A stretch of 64,000 nt of DNA, taken from NCBI RefSeq assembly GCF_006974105.1, contig NZ_CP036282.1, positions 2,666,001 to 2,730,000 on the forward strand, given 5' to 3'. Both the position numbers and the translations under genes were made by a program. Below are positions 17,521 to 27,993 of this stretch, piece after piece (the first letter of the stretch is position 1; the number at the start of each line of letters is the position of its first letter). The notes below the pieces were generated by a model that saw only the letters and a program-made list of their open reading frames with translations, searched no databases and was not told the origin of the DNA. Source of the DNA: Rhodoferax aquaticus (GTDB taxonomy: Bacteria > Pseudomonadota > Gammaproteobacteria > Burkholderiales > Burkholderiaceae_C).

Positions 17521-20240
17521 GGGGCCTCCCAAAAGTCTTTACGGCATAGTCCACGTGCTTTGCAGTAATCACATGCCATGCCCTCCCCCAGCGCAGGCAA
17601 AGCTGCGCCGGATTGAATCTGCGTCATGTCTTCCAGAATGGCCTCCAGCAAAGCGTCACGCGCTTGCACTATGTCAGCTTGCGGCACAGTACGCGTGGCG
17701 TCCCGCTCGCTGATGTTCACGTAGGCCGCATCCAAGGTGTCGTCGGGTAGCAGCGCCGCATAGAACGCGATTTGTGTGTCTTCGAAGGGGTCTTTGATAC
17801 GCGCCTGAGTCTTAGCCATAGGCTCTGTCTTGTAGTCCATGACCCAATGGCTGCCATCAGGCAGTGTGTCGATGCGGTCTATACGCCCAACCAAAGTAAT
17901 GGGGCCGAGGTTTTGGGTGTGCGAAGTCTCTGCGCTGGCAAACCTGGCGTTCGTCCTGTCATGGGTTTCACACCAATCCAGGTAATGCTCACGTACGGCT
18001 GGCCAAGCCGCCGCAAAAGGCAGAAACTCACCTTCGGATAAGCCCATAGACAGCGTGCTGTGTTCACTCGCGGCTTGCAACATGGTTGTCCGACGAGCAC
18101 GATCTGACGTGGGCTCAATTTGCAAGCCCTCATGAAAGCGTTTGAGCACCTCATGCAACCATAAGCCAAAGTCCCGCTTGTCTACCTCTGCATCCAGTTC
18201 ATCACTCGCTTGCAAACCTAGCTGCCGCATGGCAAAGAAGCGGTAGGGGCAGGTCCGCAAGTCTTCATAGGCACTGGCAGAAAGTTGCGCGGGCAACACG
18301 TCAGCACCGATGGGCATGGGCCTCGCAACTGGCTGAGCGGGCACATGCCGGACGCTCCGCGGGTCTTCGCAGGCACTCGCCATTTCGGGAGCGCCGGACA
18401 TCGCGATGTCGAGCTGTAGCAATTGAACCAGCACGCTAGGTTGCAGTGTTTCGCCCGCGTCATCGCTGGTTCGCCAAAGCACATCACAGCTCGGGGTAGC
18501 TAAGGCCCCCAACCAAGCCCAGCGGCTTTGTTCCTCCAGTTGTTCACGTGACGGCAACCCCAGTGCCTCGCGCTGGGCAGCCGTCCAGTTGCCTGGTGGG
18601 TCCGTGGAAGGATTCAGTCGTACCTCGTCGCAACCAGCCATTACCAGCGCAGCAAAGGGCCGCCCCATCATTTGGCTCATGGGCAAAATGACGACTTGCT
18701 CCAATGCTGGATAGGCCGGTGACGCACTTGCGCCTTCAAACGTTTGGTTTACCCAAGTCGTAAAGCCAGCCAAGTCAAACCGGTGCCCCGCCCACAGAGC
18801 GTCGGTTTGCAAAGCATCCCACTCTGGTGTGCTAGGGCTGCTCAGGCGCAGCACTTCAATCAGGCTGTGCTTTGCCGTTTCAGAGTCGATGTTGTCGGGC
18901 TGGAGCGTGTCCCAAATGCCACTCTCTTGCAAAGCCAGCCGCAGCTCTGCAAGCCATGCCTGCAGGGGGCGCACGCCCTTGAAGCGCGCTCTTTGCTGCT
19001 CGATACCGCTGTGCGCCACTAGTAAGTGAGCTTGCTTCTTGAGTGCGGAACAAGCACTGAACTTGCGCCAATCACGCAGCTGTTCGCGACGGGCCAAGGC
19101 CTCCACCTCGCTTGCCATGCGTGCGTAAGTAGGTGCGCCTTTTAGCCAGGCAAGCACATCATCTGTCGATGCGTTCCAAGCACAGGCGCGCAAAAGAGCC
19201 ATCACTTGAGCTGCACCGTGACTGGTGGAAAGCTTCCACCCGGTTTCATCACGAATCTGCACTTCGGACGCTTCAAGCATCGCGCGCACGCGTCGCGTAA
19301 GCGCGCGGTCACTGGAGACGAGTGCTACGGGAAAACGCCCGTCTGCGATGTGTCGAATCAGGCAAGCGGCAGCACGCTGTGCTTCATCCTCGGCGTCTAG
19401 ACAGCTGTGCAGCTGAGTTCCTAAGTGCGCACGCTGCTTGGGCTTCGCGGTCACGTCGGCAGGTGCTAACTCATTTGGCGCTGAAAACGGGATTACCTCA
19501 GCCTTGCCTCGCCATGCCTCCAGTAACCCTGCCGCAATAGGGTCTAGGGCTAGTCCTTGCACCACAAGGACTGCATCAGTGGTCGTCGAGGTCTGTGGCG
19601 ACAGCAAGACATCACTTGCATAGGTCGAAACTGCAGCCCACTCCACCGCCACCTGGCCTACCGCTGCTTCCCACGCGAGCGCAGTGGAGTCCATGCCCAG
19701 CACCACCGCTGCACGCGCGGCCACCGCCCACTGGCCTCTGCGCTCTGCGGGAACGGCCGCAGCCAAGGGGCCAATCTGGTGCGCTACCTGAACCAAGAGA
19801 ACCGTTAAGGCTGCGGATTGTTCGCCTAAGCCTACTTGTTCTAGCATGGCTTGCGCAGTCAGGCTGTCTAGGGCTGCATCAAATGCGATATCTGTGGGCC
19901 CTGCCGACCAAGGGGACAGTGAGGTACTCCAACTCATGCTGGTCTCGAACCTAGGCGCAAAGCCATCAGGAAAACGTTGGGCCCACAATCGAGCGGCCAA
20001 GGGTCTGAGATGGGCGAACGGCAGAACAACCACTGTGCGAGCCGGATGAACTCCGCGCCCCCATATGGCTTGCGCTAGCCGGTCCAGCAAACCCTCGCCC
20101 AAGGCTAACCATTGCTGCATCACCGGGTGGTCCACAGGAACTTCTGGCAACGAATGGGCCGGAACCACTGGCCCAGCATCAATTTTCTCTATAACTTCCA
20201 TAGCGGGAAGTGCGGCATTGGGGTACTTGGTTTCTGTCAC
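17517..20240 (-). CDS. addB: AddB-type PD-(D/E)XK nuclease subunit
   Basis: A 907-residue partner of AddA. The N-terminal two-thirds resemble an inactivated SF1 helicase, lacking a Walker A motif as in proteobacterial AddB. The C-terminal nuclease has [23 protein letters not shown], with the catalytic Asp and the DYK motif. Cysteines in [10 protein letters not shown] and [17 protein letters not shown] form the four-Cys iron-sulfur staple of AddB nucleases. The reading frame opens with GTG at 20240; an ATG 13 codons later is an alternative. It is transcribed divergently from trxA. Confidence 0.92.
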   Translation of the reverse strand: MTETKYPNAALPAMEVIEKIDAGPVVPAHSLPEVPVDHPVMQQWLALGEGLLDRLAQAIWGRGVHPARTVVVLPFAHLRPLAARLWAQRFPDGFAPRFETSMSWSTSLSPWSAGPTDIAFDAALDSLTAQAMLEQVGLGEQSAALTVLLVQVAHQIGPLAAAVPAERRGQWAVAARAAVVLGMDSTALAWEAAVGQVAVEWAAVSTYASDVLLSPQTSTTTDAVLVVQGLALDPIAAGLLEAWRGKAEVIPFSAPNELAPADVTAKPKQRAHLGTQLHSCLDAEDEAQRAAACLIRHIADGRFPVALVSSDRALTRRVRAMLEASEVQIRDETGWKLSTSHGAAQVMALLRACAWNASTDDVLAWLKGAPTYARMASEVEALARREQLRDWRKFSACSALKKQAHLLVAHSGIEQQRARFKGVRPLQAWLAELRLALQESGIWDTLQPDNIDSETAKHSLIEVLRLSSPSTPEWDALQTDALWAGHRFDLAGFTTWVNQTFEGASASPAYPALEQVVILPMSQMMGRPFAALVMAGCDEVRLNPSTDPPGNWTAAQREALGLPSREQLEEQSRWAWLGALATPSCDVLWRTSDDAGETLQPSVLVQLLQLDIAMSGAPEMASACEDPRSVRHVPAQPVARPMPIGADVLPAQLSASAYEDLRTCPYRFFAMRQLGLQASDELDAEVDKRDFGLWLHEVLKRFHEGLQIEPTSDRARRTTMLQAASEHSTLSMGLSEGEFLPFAAAWPAVREHYLDWCETHDRTNARFASAETSHTQNLGPITLVGRIDRIDTLPDGSHWVMDYKTEPMAKTQARIKDPFEDTQIAFYAALLPDDTLDAAYVNISERDATRTVPQADIVQARDALLEAILEDMTQIQSGAALPALGEGMACDYCKARGLCRKDFWEAP

Positions 20241-20285
20241 AATGCCGCAACTTTAGCCGTATCAAGCACTCTCAGAAGGAAAATC

Positions 20286-20618
20286 ATGGCCAGCGATCTG
20301 ATTAAACACGTAACCGACGCCACATTTGAAGTTGACGTTCTGCAAGCAGCCCAGCCCATCTTGGTGGACTACTGGGCTGAGTGGTGTGGTCCATGCAAAA
20401 TGATTGCCCCCATCCTGGATGAAGTGTCGACTGCCTATGAAGGCAAACTGCTCATCGCAAAAATGAATGTTGATGAGAACCGTGACATACCCGCCAAGTT
20501 TGGCATCCGTGGCATCCCAACACTCATGTTGTTTAAAGACGGGCAACTTGCAGCCACCAAGGTTGGCGCCATGAGCAAAGCGCAGTTAACAGCCTTTATT
20601 GACCAGCAATTGGCTTGA
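20286..20618 (+). CDS. trxA: Thioredoxin 1
   Basis: A 110-residue cytoplasmic disulfide reductase starting [15 protein letters not shown], with the active site WCGPCK (C34, C37) and the cis-proline loop RGIPTLMLF. The ATG at 20286 is preceded by AGAAGGAAAA. A longer in-frame extension upstream is not supported. It lies 225 bases before rho, the classical trxA-rho order. Confidence 0.97.
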   Translation: MASDLIKHVTDATFEVDVLQAAQPILVDYWAEWCGPCKMIAPILDEVSTAYEGKLLIAKMNVDENRDIPAKFGIRGIPTLMLFKDGQLAATKVGAMSKAQLTAFIDQQLA

Positions 20619-20628
20619 TTTTTTTCAT

Positions 20629-20655
20629 GCGACCGTGACACCGCTGCACGGTCGC
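20629..20655 (+). terminator. Strong hairpin between trxA and rho
   Basis: A perfect 9-bp stem (GCGACCGTG / CACGGTCGC) with a 9-base loop lies 10 bases after the trxA stop. Seven T bases (20619-20625) precede the hairpin rather than follow it, so on the plus strand it is not a standard intrinsic terminator. It may end trxA transcripts with Rho, or stabilise their 3' ends ahead of the 187-base rho leader. A second small inverted repeat (CCTAG/CTAGG) lies at 20713-20728. Confidence 0.45.
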
Positions 20656-20842
20656 AAAATTTCCTGTCATAATAAATCCCGTTCACCTGCCTTCACGAGG
20701 GCAAGTACCCAACCTAGACTTAGCTAGGTAGAGAACACAGAAGCAAGATTACAGGTCAAGCTTCACCCAATCTCCCCTGAATTTTCGCAAGATTTCGATT
20801 TTTCACCGATCCGTCGGTTAACTCCCTTTCGGGACCATTTCC

Positions 20843-22105
20843 ATGCACTTAAACGAACTCAAGGCACTGCACGTGTCGGAAGTCCTCAAACAAGCTGAAG
20901 AGCTTGAAATTGAAAATACTGGCCGTATGCGTAAGCAAGAGCTGATGTTCGCGATCATTAAAAAGCGCGCTCGCACTGGCGAACAGATCATTGCTGATGG
21001 TGTGCTGGAGATTCTGCCCGACGGCTTTGGTTTCTTGCGTAGCCCAGACACGAGCTACACAGCAAGCACTGACGACATTTACATCAGCCCCAGCCAAGTG
21101 CGCCGTTTCAATCTGCACACAGGTGACATGATTGAAGGCGAAGTTCGTACCCCAAAAGACGGCGAGCGCTACTTTGCCCTCAATAAATTGGACAAGGTCA
21201 ACGGCGGTGGCCCCGAGGAAAATAAACACAAGGTCATGTTTGAAAACTTGACACCGCTGTTTCCCAAGTCTCAGATGAAGCTTGAGCGTGATATCAAGGG
21301 GGAAGACAACGTTACGGGACGCGTGATTGACATCATCGCACCGATAGGAAAAGGTCAACGTGCACTGATCGTGGCTCAACCCAAGAGCGGCAAGACGGTG
21401 ATGATGCAGCACATTGCACACGCCATTTCCGCCAACTACCCCGACAGCTACCTCATGGTTTTGCTTATCGACGAGCGACCAGAAGAAGTTACAGAGATGC
21501 AGCGCACAGTCAAGGGTGAGGTCATTGCATCGACTTTTGACGAACCAGCAGCACGTCACGTACACGTGGCCGAAATGGTGATCGAGCGCGCCAAGCGTTT
21601 GGTGGAGTTGAAGAAAGACGTGGTGATTCTTCTGGACTCCATTACGCGTTTGGCTCGGGCCTACAACAACGTCGTACCAAGTTCTGGAAAAGTATTGACT
21701 GGCGGTGTTGATGCCAACGCCTTGCAGCGTCCCAAGCGCTTTTTGGGTGCGGCACGTAACGTAGAAGAAGGCGGCTCACTGACCATCATTGCAACTGCTT
21801 TGGTCGACACAGGAAGCCGCATGGATGAAGTGATCTTTGAAGAATTCAAGGGCACTGGCAATAGCGAAATCCACTTGGACCGCCGCCTATACGAGAAACG
21901 CGTCTTCCCGTCCATTCAATTGAACCGCAGCGGCACGCGTCGCGAAGAGCTACTACTAAGCCCAGAAATTCTGCAAAAAACCCGCATCCTGCGCCAGTTT
22001 TTGTACAACATGGATGAAATCGAGTCCATGGAAATGGTCTTGAAGCAGATGCGCGCTACGAAAAACAACAACGAATTTTTCGACATGATGCGCCGTGGCG
22101 GCTAG
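20843..22105 (+). CDS. rho: Transcription termination factor Rho
   Basis: A 420-residue hexameric RNA-dependent ATPase. The N-terminal Rho-N helix bundle opens [22 protein letters not shown]. The cold-shock-like primary RNA site is [30 protein letters not shown]. The ATPase core has Walker A PKSGKT, Walker [17 protein letters not shown] and the Q/R-loop segments [11 protein letters not shown]. Length matches the family. The long untranslated leader fits the autoregulation known for rho, but no specific attenuator could be identified. Confidence 0.97.
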   Translation: MHLNELKALHVSEVLKQAEELEIENTGRMRKQELMFAIIKKRARTGEQIIADGVLEILPDGFGFLRSPDTSYTASTDDIYISPSQVRRFNLHTGDMIEGEVRTPKDGERYFALNKLDKVNGGGPEENKHKVMFENLTPLFPKSQMKLERDIKGEDNVTGRVIDIIAPIGKGQRALIVAQPKSGKTVMMQHIAHAISANYPDSYLMVLLIDERPEEVTEMQRTVKGEVIASTFDEPAARHVHVAEMVIERAKRLVELKKDVVILLDSITRLARAYNNVVPSSGKVLTGGVDANALQRPKRFLGAARNVEEGGSLTIIATALVDTGSRMDEVIFEEFKGTGNSEIHLDRRLYEKRVFPSIQLNRSGTRREELLLSPEILQKTRILRQFLYNMDEIESMEMVLKQMRATKNNNEFFDMMRRGG

Positions 22106-22205
22106 GTTATAATCTAAGGCTAACAGCGATAAGTACGTTTGGTTTTGAATTGCGCAATGGTTTGCCCAAGGACTCAACGCGGCTACCGCAACTGATGGAG
22201 AAGAT

Positions 22206-22463
22206 ATGAAAGAAGGCATCCACCCCAATTACCGTGAAGTGTGTTTCTTGGACTTGTCCAACAACTTCAAGTTCGTAACACGTTCTTGCGTAAACGCCAA
22301 AGAAATGATCAAGATGGATGATGGCCGTGAGTTGCCGTTGTACAAGCTTGACACGTCCAGCGAATCGCACCCTTTCTATACTGGAACCCAAAAATCCGTC
22401 GACAACATGGGTGGCCGTGTTGAGAAGTTCCGTAATCGTTTCGGCAAGACCGCAGCAAAGTAA
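22206..22463 (+). CDS. rpmE2: 50S ribosomal protein L31 type B
   Basis: An 85-residue ribosomal protein (MKEGIHPNYREVCFLDLSNN). The insertion HPFYTGTQKSVDNMGGRVEKF and the lack of the CxxC zinc pair identify the zinc-free type B form, often used under zinc limitation. It is 100 bases downstream of rho on the same strand and is followed by a strong terminator. No Zur box was recognised upstream. Confidence 0.95.
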   Translation: MKEGIHPNYREVCFLDLSNNFKFVTRSCVNAKEMIKMDDGRELPLYKLDTSSESHPFYTGTQKSVDNMGGRVEKFRNRFGKTAAK

Positions 22464-22491
22464 CTTCATTTCAGGTTTCGGCCTGATGCGC

Positions 22492-22529
22492 AAAAAAGGC
22501 AGTCCGGTATCTCCGCACTGCCTTTTTTT
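22492..22529 (+). terminator. Intrinsic terminator after rpmE2
   Basis: An inverted repeat (AAAAAAGGCAGT / ACTGCCTTTTTTT) ends in seven T bases. The A-rich left arm makes it potentially bidirectional. It closes the trxA-rho-rpmE2 stretch. Confidence 0.9.
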
Positions 22530-22549
22530 ATGACCCTAGCCCCATCGTT

Positions 22550-24253
22550 GTGAACCATCCCAACCCCGCCATCGTTACCCAGGCAGCCGCTCGCAGACTA
22601 CCTCGCGTTGCGCTGCTGCTTCTCTGCATCTGTTATGTGCTGTCTGGCTTTGTGGGCAGAGAGGCTTGGAAAAGTGCGGACATCACGGCACTCGGCTACA
22701 TGTCCGAGCTTGCAAACGGCACTTCCAATTGGCTACGGCCCACACTAGCTGGTTTGTCAACCAACTTTCCAGCACTTCTGCCTTATTGGCTGGGTGCTGG
22801 CGCCATCGCCCTAGCGCCGCCTTGGGTAGCTGCGGACTTCGCGGCGCGAATTCCATTCGGTCTGCTACTAGCCATGGCAATGTTGGCCACTTGGTACGCC
22901 ACGTACTACCTTGCTCGTACTCCGCAAGCACAGCCGGTGGCATTTGCGTTTGGCGGAGAAGCAAAACCCAAAGACTATGCCCGCGCTATGGCGGATGGCG
23001 CCCTATTGTCATTGATTGCAAGTTTGGGCTTGGCACAGCTTTCGCATGAGACAACCCCCGCAGTCGCTCAGCTTGGATTCACGGCACTTCTGTTCTTCTC
23101 TCTGGCGGCTCTTCCATATCATCGAAAGATATCTCTTGTCACAGTGCTCGTTGGATTGACTGGCACCACGCTGTCAGGCGCACCTGCAATGGCTGTTTTT
23201 TTTGGACTAGGAGGTAGTTTGATTCACGCCTTCGACCAAGGCGCTCCTTACGAAAAAAACCCAAAAGCAACAACAACTCAGAGGCTTATTGACTCGAGTT
23301 TCATTCTCTTAGCCACGGTACTGGGCGCCTTTCTAGCCCTAGTGATGGATCTCTGGCGCTGGAAGATAGAGCTTCCGCGTGCTCAGTGGCAAGATTGGAA
23401 TGGCTACGCGCAATTGTTGATATGGTTCGCTTGGCCTGCTTGGCCGCTAGCGTTGTGGACCGTGTGGCGTTGGAGGCGCCAGTTATTCAACAGCAAAATC
23501 AGCCGCCATCTTGGGCTTCCCGCATGGTTCGCTTTAGTTACCGTGGCAGCAACATTGCTAACAGGGAGCTCCGACCGCACCTTGCTGATTGCCCTACCAA
23601 GTCTTGCGACCCTTGCGGCATTTGCCCTCCCCACCCTCAAAAGGCAAGTTGCCGCCTTGATTGATTGGTTCACACTTTTATTCTTTTCGGGTTGTGGCTT
23701 TGTGATCTGGGTCGTATGGATTGCTATGCAAACGGGGTTTCCCAGTCAACCTGCGTCCAATGTTGCGCGCCTTGCTCCCGGGTTCACCCCCAGTTTTTCT
23801 TGGTGGGAGTTTTTTGTAGCGTGCGCTGCGACCATGGTGTGGGTTTGGCTGGTTCATTGGCGCGTTGGCCGGCACCGGGCAGCAATTTGGAAAAGCCTTG
23901 TCTTGCCAGCTAGCGGCGCGTCGTTGTGCTGGCTCCTGCTCATGACACTGTGGATGCCTTTGCTCAACTATGGCTTGGGCTACACGGTGCTGGTAAACAA
24001 AGCCGTAGCACTGCTTGAACCACGCGGGTGCATTCAGGCTGTCAGTTTAGACCCTGCGAAAATTGCAGCGCTGCAGGTCTATGGTCATCAGCGGTTCGGC
24101 ACTGAGCCGGGGCTTTGCCCCTGGCTTGTCACCGATATTGAGCTAGAAAAAAGAGAGCACGATCAGCCACAGAATTCAACATGGGCATGGCATGCAGAAG
24201 TGGAACACCCTGTGGATGCCAAAGAATCCCTACAAATACTCAAACGCCGATAA
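22550..24253 (+). CDS. Polytopic membrane protein resembling GT-C (ArnT/PMT-like) glycosyltransferases
   Basis: A 567-residue protein with about ten to twelve hydrophobic helices and a short polar C-terminus. Near the N-terminus GREAWKSADITALGYM resembles the first periplasmic loop of ArnT/PMT transferases, where an acidic residue acts on lipid-linked sugars. I recognise no other firm motif. The start is GTG at 22550, 21 bases after the rpmE2 terminator. No lipid A or polymyxin genes are nearby. Membrane nature is certain; the enzyme class is a cautious inference. Confidence 0.6.
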   Translation: MNHPNPAIVTQAAARRLPRVALLLLCICYVLSGFVGREAWKSADITALGYMSELANGTSNWLRPTLAGLSTNFPALLPYWLGAGAIALAPPWVAADFAARIPFGLLLAMAMLATWYATYYLARTPQAQPVAFAFGGEAKPKDYARAMADGALLSLIASLGLAQLSHETTPAVAQLGFTALLFFSLAALPYHRKISLVTVLVGLTGTTLSGAPAMAVFFGLGGSLIHAFDQGAPYEKNPKATTTQRLIDSSFILLATVLGAFLALVMDLWRWKIELPRAQWQDWNGYAQLLIWFAWPAWPLALWTVWRWRRQLFNSKISRHLGLPAWFALVTVAATLLTGSSDRTLLIALPSLATLAAFALPTLKRQVAALIDWFTLLFFSGCGFVIWVVWIAMQTGFPSQPASNVARLAPGFTPSFSWWEFFVACAATMVWVWLVHWRVGRHRAAIWKSLVLPASGASLCWLLLMTLWMPLLNYGLGYTVLVNKAVALLEPRGCIQAVSLDPAKIAALQVYGHQRFGTEPGLCPWLVTDIELEKREHDQPQNSTWAWHAEVEHPVDAKESLQILKRR

Positions 24254-24288
24254 AGGCTGTCAGGCCGGCAGCTCCAAAAAGGCCCGTT

Positions 24289-26625
24289 TTAGCGGCGCTT
24301 GCGCGGCAGACTCTTTTTGGTCGAGGTTGGCTTCGCCGCATTGCGCTTCACCTCCACTACGCCTTGCTTAGACTTGGTTGATCGCCCCCCCCTTTTCTTG
24401 GAATCACTCCAGGTAACTGCGCTTAAACCTTGATCTAAGAAATCTGCGTTCATACTTTTTGCGGGACGCGCATCCAACTTTTCAGAAGGTGATCGCATGG
24501 AGACTGCTTGCTTATCTAAAAGCAGTCGAAAGTCGATCCTTCTCCCATCTAAATCAACTCGACTCACTTGTATCTGTACCCGGGTACCAATTGCGTAGCG
24601 AATACCGGTTCGCTCACCGCGGAGTTCTTGTTTAGCTTCATCAAATCGGAAGTATTCACCACCTAACTCTGTGATATGCACCAAACCTTCAACATACATA
24701 GCGTCCAGCGTAACGAAGATTCCAAAATTAGCGGCAGATGTGACCACCCCACTGTATTCTTCACCCAAGTGCTCATGCATGTATTTGCATTTCAGCCAAG
24801 CTTCAACGTCACGGCTCGCCTCATCCGCCCTACGCTCATTGGCGCTGCAATGCAAACCTGCCGCCGCCCACGCTAAAGTGGCGGCATTGGCCTTGACTGA
24901 CCTTTGTGGAGTCTGATCGGGGCGAGCCGAAGCATTCTTTTCCAATCGACGCGCAAGCTTTGCATGCGCTTCCCCCGGCGTTGGTAGCGCAGGAAGCTGG
25001 TACTTGGTCTTGCCGAGTATTGCCTTGATTACTCGATGCACCAGCAAATCTGGATATCGGCGAATAGGACTCGTAAAGTGTGTATACGCGTCGAATGCCA
25101 AGCCAAAATGACCACTATTCAAAGGGGTATAGATCGCTTGCTGCATCGAGCGCAAGAGCATGGAATGAATTTGCTGCGCATCAGAACGATCTTTAGTAGC
25201 CGTGGCAATCGCCTGAAACTCTCCGGGCGACGGTTCATCGCTGATAGTTAAACCAACACCCGTCGCTTTAAGGTAGTTTCGCAAGGCCTCACGCTTTTCC
25301 GGCGTTGGACCTTCATGTACACGAAACAAACCAGGGTGCTTGCTTTGCGCAATAAAGTCAGCACTGCAGACATTCGCGGCCAGCATAGCTTCTTCAATCA
25401 CACGATGCGCCACATTGCGAGTCCGCGGCACTATTCTTTCAATGCGGCCACCTTCATCACACACAATCTGAGTTTCGATGGTCTCAAAATCTACCGCTCC
25501 GCGTTTTGTCCGCGCCTTCAAAAGAGACTGATAAACCCCATGCAGATTGAGCAAGTCACCGACCCGCTCATTACGCTTGAGTGCTTCTGGGCCGCGCGTG
25601 TTCCCAAGAATTGCAGCGACCTCCGTATACGTAAACCTTGCATGGCTCCACATCACAGCGGGATAGAACTGATAGGCTTCAACGTCCCCCTCTTCTGATA
25701 CAAACATATCGCAAACCATGCATAAGCGCTCGACGGCTGGATTGAGCGAACACAATCCATTGGATAGCTTCTCTGGCAACATGGGAATGACACGCCGAGG
25801 AAAGTAAACGCTGGTTGCGCGCTCATAAGCGTCAACATCGATGGGTGAACCCGTATCCACATAGTGGCTGACATCGGCAATGGCCACAAGTAAACGCCAA
25901 CCCTTGGTTGCAGACTTGCCGCGACCACGGGTAGCCGGTTCACAGTACACCGCATCATCAAAATCTCGGGCATCCTCACCGTCAATAGTCACCAAAGGAA
26001 CGTCGGTCAGATCAATTCGACCTTCTTTATCCTGCGCTCTCACGGCATCGGGCAATTTGCGCGCGAGCAAGAGACAAGCTTCTGAGAATTGGTACGGCAC
26101 GTCATACTTGCGAACGGCGATCTCTATCTCCATACCGGGATCGTCCACTTCTCCGAGTACCTCTTTGACTCGCCCAGTTGGCTGCCCAAACAAACTGGGG
26201 GGCTCCACCAGTTCGACTACGACCACTTGCCCAAGTTTCGCACCATTTATTGCACCCTTATGGATCAATACATCCTGTCCATAGCGCTTATCCTCGGGCA
26301 CCACCAGCCACACGCCGCTTTCCTGCAACAGCCGCCCGATAATTGGTTGCGACGATCTACCAACAATGCTGACAACACGCCCTTCAGGGCGCCCCTTGCG
26401 GTCACTTCTCACAATGCGCGCTTTGACTCTGTCTTTGTGCAGTACCGCGCGCATTTCGTTAGGTGCCAAGTAAACGTCTGGGCCATTGTCATCGCGTGCA
26501 ATAAACCCGTGCCCATCTCGGTGGCCTTGGACTACGCCTTCAAACTCATCAGAGTGTGATGCAGTTTCAGTAGGGTATTTAATAGCAATGCTCGCTTTCT
26601 TTGATGAGACTTGGTGCAACCACAA
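24289..26625 (-). CDS. rnr: Ribonuclease R
   Basis: A 3'-5' exoribonuclease of about 778 residues that degrades structured RNA. It has cold-shock domains (GVVQGHRDGHGFIARDDNGPDVYLAPNEM and a second), the RNB catalytic core with DGEDARDFDDAVYCE (metal-binding aspartates) and HFTSPIRRYPDLLVHR. A C-terminal S1 domain (GEEYSGVVTSAANFGIFVTLDAMYVEGLVHITELGG) precedes a Lys/Arg-rich tail. No ATG is available at the 5' end; TTG 26625 or TTG 26619 are the only plausible starts before residue 58, and neither has a clear ribosome site. It is 85 bases from the divergent tRNA-Leu. Confidence 0.94.
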   Translation of the reverse strand: MWLHQVSSKKASIAIKYPTETASHSDEFEGVVQGHRDGHGFIARDDNGPDVYLAPNEMRAVLHKDRVKARIVRSDRKGRPEGRVVSIVGRSSQPIIGRLLQESGVWLVVPEDKRYGQDVLIHKGAINGAKLGQVVVVELVEPPSLFGQPTGRVKEVLGEVDDPGMEIEIAVRKYDVPYQFSEACLLLARKLPDAVRAQDKEGRIDLTDVPLVTIDGEDARDFDDAVYCEPATRGRGKSATKGWRLLVAIADVSHYVDTGSPIDVDAYERATSVYFPRRVIPMLPEKLSNGLCSLNPAVERLCMVCDMFVSEEGDVEAYQFYPAVMWSHARFTYTEVAAILGNTRGPEALKRNERVGDLLNLHGVYQSLLKARTKRGAVDFETIETQIVCDEGGRIERIVPRTRNVAHRVIEEAMLAANVCSADFIAQSKHPGLFRVHEGPTPEKREALRNYLKATGVGLTISDEPSPGEFQAIATATKDRSDAQQIHSMLLRSMQQAIYTPLNSGHFGLAFDAYTHFTSPIRRYPDLLVHRVIKAILGKTKYQLPALPTPGEAHAKLARRLEKNASARPDQTPQRSVKANAATLAWAAAGLHCSANERRADEASRDVEAWLKCKYMHEHLGEEYSGVVTSAANFGIFVTLDAMYVEGLVHITELGGEYFRFDEAKQELRGERTGIRYAIGTRVQIQVSRVDLDGRRIDFRLLLDKQAVSMRSPSEKLDARPAKSMNADFLDQGLSAVTWSDSKKRGGRSTKSKQGVVEVKRNAAKPTSTKKSLPRKRR

Positions 26626-26709
26626 GGTAGCTGATGCTTGATGGTAAGGGTAGTGAGTGACAGATTAATAGGAAATTGCCAACTTCCCCCGTGTTATAAT
26701 TTAATTCGT

Positions 26710-26796
26710 GCCCAGGTGGCGAAATTGGTAGACGCACCAGCTTCAGGTGCTGGCGTTCGCAAGGACGTGGAAGTTCGAGTCTTCTCCTGGGCACCA
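26710..26796 (+). tRNA. tRNA-Leu (anticodon CAG)
   Basis: An 87-nucleotide tRNA with a long variable arm, typical of Leu. The acceptor GCCCAGG pairs with CCTGGGC, the anticodon stem-loop is CCAGC-TTCAGGT-GCTGG (CAG), the T-loop is TTCGAGT, and CCA is encoded. A perfect -10 box TATAAT (26695-26700) lies upstream. Confidence 0.97.
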
Positions 26797-26806
26797 CTAT
26801 TGTATT

Positions 26807-26842
26807 AAAAGGCCTTATGTATCTACATGAGGCCTTTTTTTT
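26807..26842 (+). terminator. Intrinsic terminator of tRNA-Leu
   Basis: AAAAGGCCTTATGT pairs with ACATGAGGCCTTTT (one G-T pair) and is followed by a run of eight T bases. It probably serves tRNA-Leu. Confidence 0.9.
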
Positions 26843-26884
26843 GGCGTGCACAAAAGTTTTTGGGCACCCGCCTAATTCTGAGTT

Positions 26885-27895
26885 CTAGATCAGCCCACTG
26901 ATCTGAAGTTCTTTTTTCAGATAGGCGTAGAACAGTGGAGCACTGATCAGCCCAGGAAGCGCAAAGACAGCCTCGCCGAGGAACATAACAAGCAGCAACT
27001 CCCACGCAGCCGTATTTGTGCGGCTTCCTACGACCTTTGCGTTGATGACGTACTCAAACTTATGAATGAACACCAAGAACACAAGGCAAAGTAATCCAAT
27101 TTCTGGCGATATGGACAGCCCTGCCAAAGTCAACACTCCGTTGCAAATCAAGTTTCCGACAATAGGTAACAAGCCCGCGAAAAAGGTAAAGGCTGTCAAT
27201 GCACCCGCGTAGGGCATATCCGCGCCAAACAAAGGCAATAAAAAATACAAGAAAACACCAGTACACATAGCATTGAATGCGGCGATCCAGAACTGCGCCA
27301 CCACGATTTGGCGAAACGCGTCGATGAAGTGAGACGCGCGCTTTCGCATCTCCACCCGCAATTCTCCTGCGTCCGATCGTTTAGCTGGGGCGCCTTCTAT
27401 GAGCGCCCCAATAACCAGGCCTACATAGACCAACAGGCCGCCTCTTAGCCCTGACGTCCCGAGATCCGCAATTGCATGAGCCTGGGACTTCAAATACTCG
27501 GACAACCAGATTTGCGCGCCCAATAGCTCGTCAGGAAGATGAATAGCCAGATTGCCTGGTAACTTCTGACGAATCTCTAAAACCGTCCCGGCGAGATGGT
27601 GCAGCATGGCCTCGTACTGAACGACGGCGCCAAACACCATCCCTCTGGCATTCAATAGCAATGCCATCAACCCAAGTAAGGGCACGGCAATCACAACGAC
27701 CGTAGCGCCAGTGGGCCCAAGCCGCACCCGCCGTATGCCCACACGTGCAATCGCATTGGCAAGCAAATAACCCAAGCACACCGCCAGCAGGCCGGGAATC
27801 AATCCATAAATGAGGACCAGCGAGCTAAGAAGTACAACAGTGAAATAGCTAGCCGCTTTAACGAACAACGGATGACGCGACAAAGCAATCGGCAT
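26885..27895 (-). CDS. AI-2E family transporter (PerM-like permease)
   Basis: A 336-residue membrane protein with about seven to eight helices. The N-terminal pair (SYFTVVLLSSLVLIYGLIPGLLAVCLGYLLA) and the C-terminal LPLFGADMPYAGALTAFTFFAGLLPIVGNLICN followed by KVVGSRTNTAAWELLLVMFLGEAVFALPGLI match the AI-2E/PerM family. Characterised members export autoinducer-2 or act as Na+/H+ antiporters; no function can be picked here. The ATG at 27895 is the only good start. The gene stands alone between tRNA-Leu and rimO. Confidence 0.85.
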   Translation of the reverse strand: MPIALSRHPLFVKAASYFTVVLLSSLVLIYGLIPGLLAVCLGYLLANAIARVGIRRVRLGPTGATVVVIAVPLLGLMALLLNARGMVFGAVVQYEAMLHHLAGTVLEIRQKLPGNLAIHLPDELLGAQIWLSEYLKSQAHAIADLGTSGLRGGLLVYVGLVIGALIEGAPAKRSDAGELRVEMRKRASHFIDAFRQIVVAQFWIAAFNAMCTGVFLYFLLPLFGADMPYAGALTAFTFFAGLLPIVGNLICNGVLTLAGLSISPEIGLLCLVFLVFIHKFEYVINAKVVGSRTNTAAWELLLVMFLGEAVFALPGLISAPLFYAYLKKELQISGLI

Positions 27896-27993
27896 TACAT
27901 GAAGGCCCTATTTTTCTTGCAAAGTCAGGCAGCGTTCGGCATGTTTTCCCACGGCCGACTTAGCGCATTTGAACTTTTTGACGCTTTGACCAT

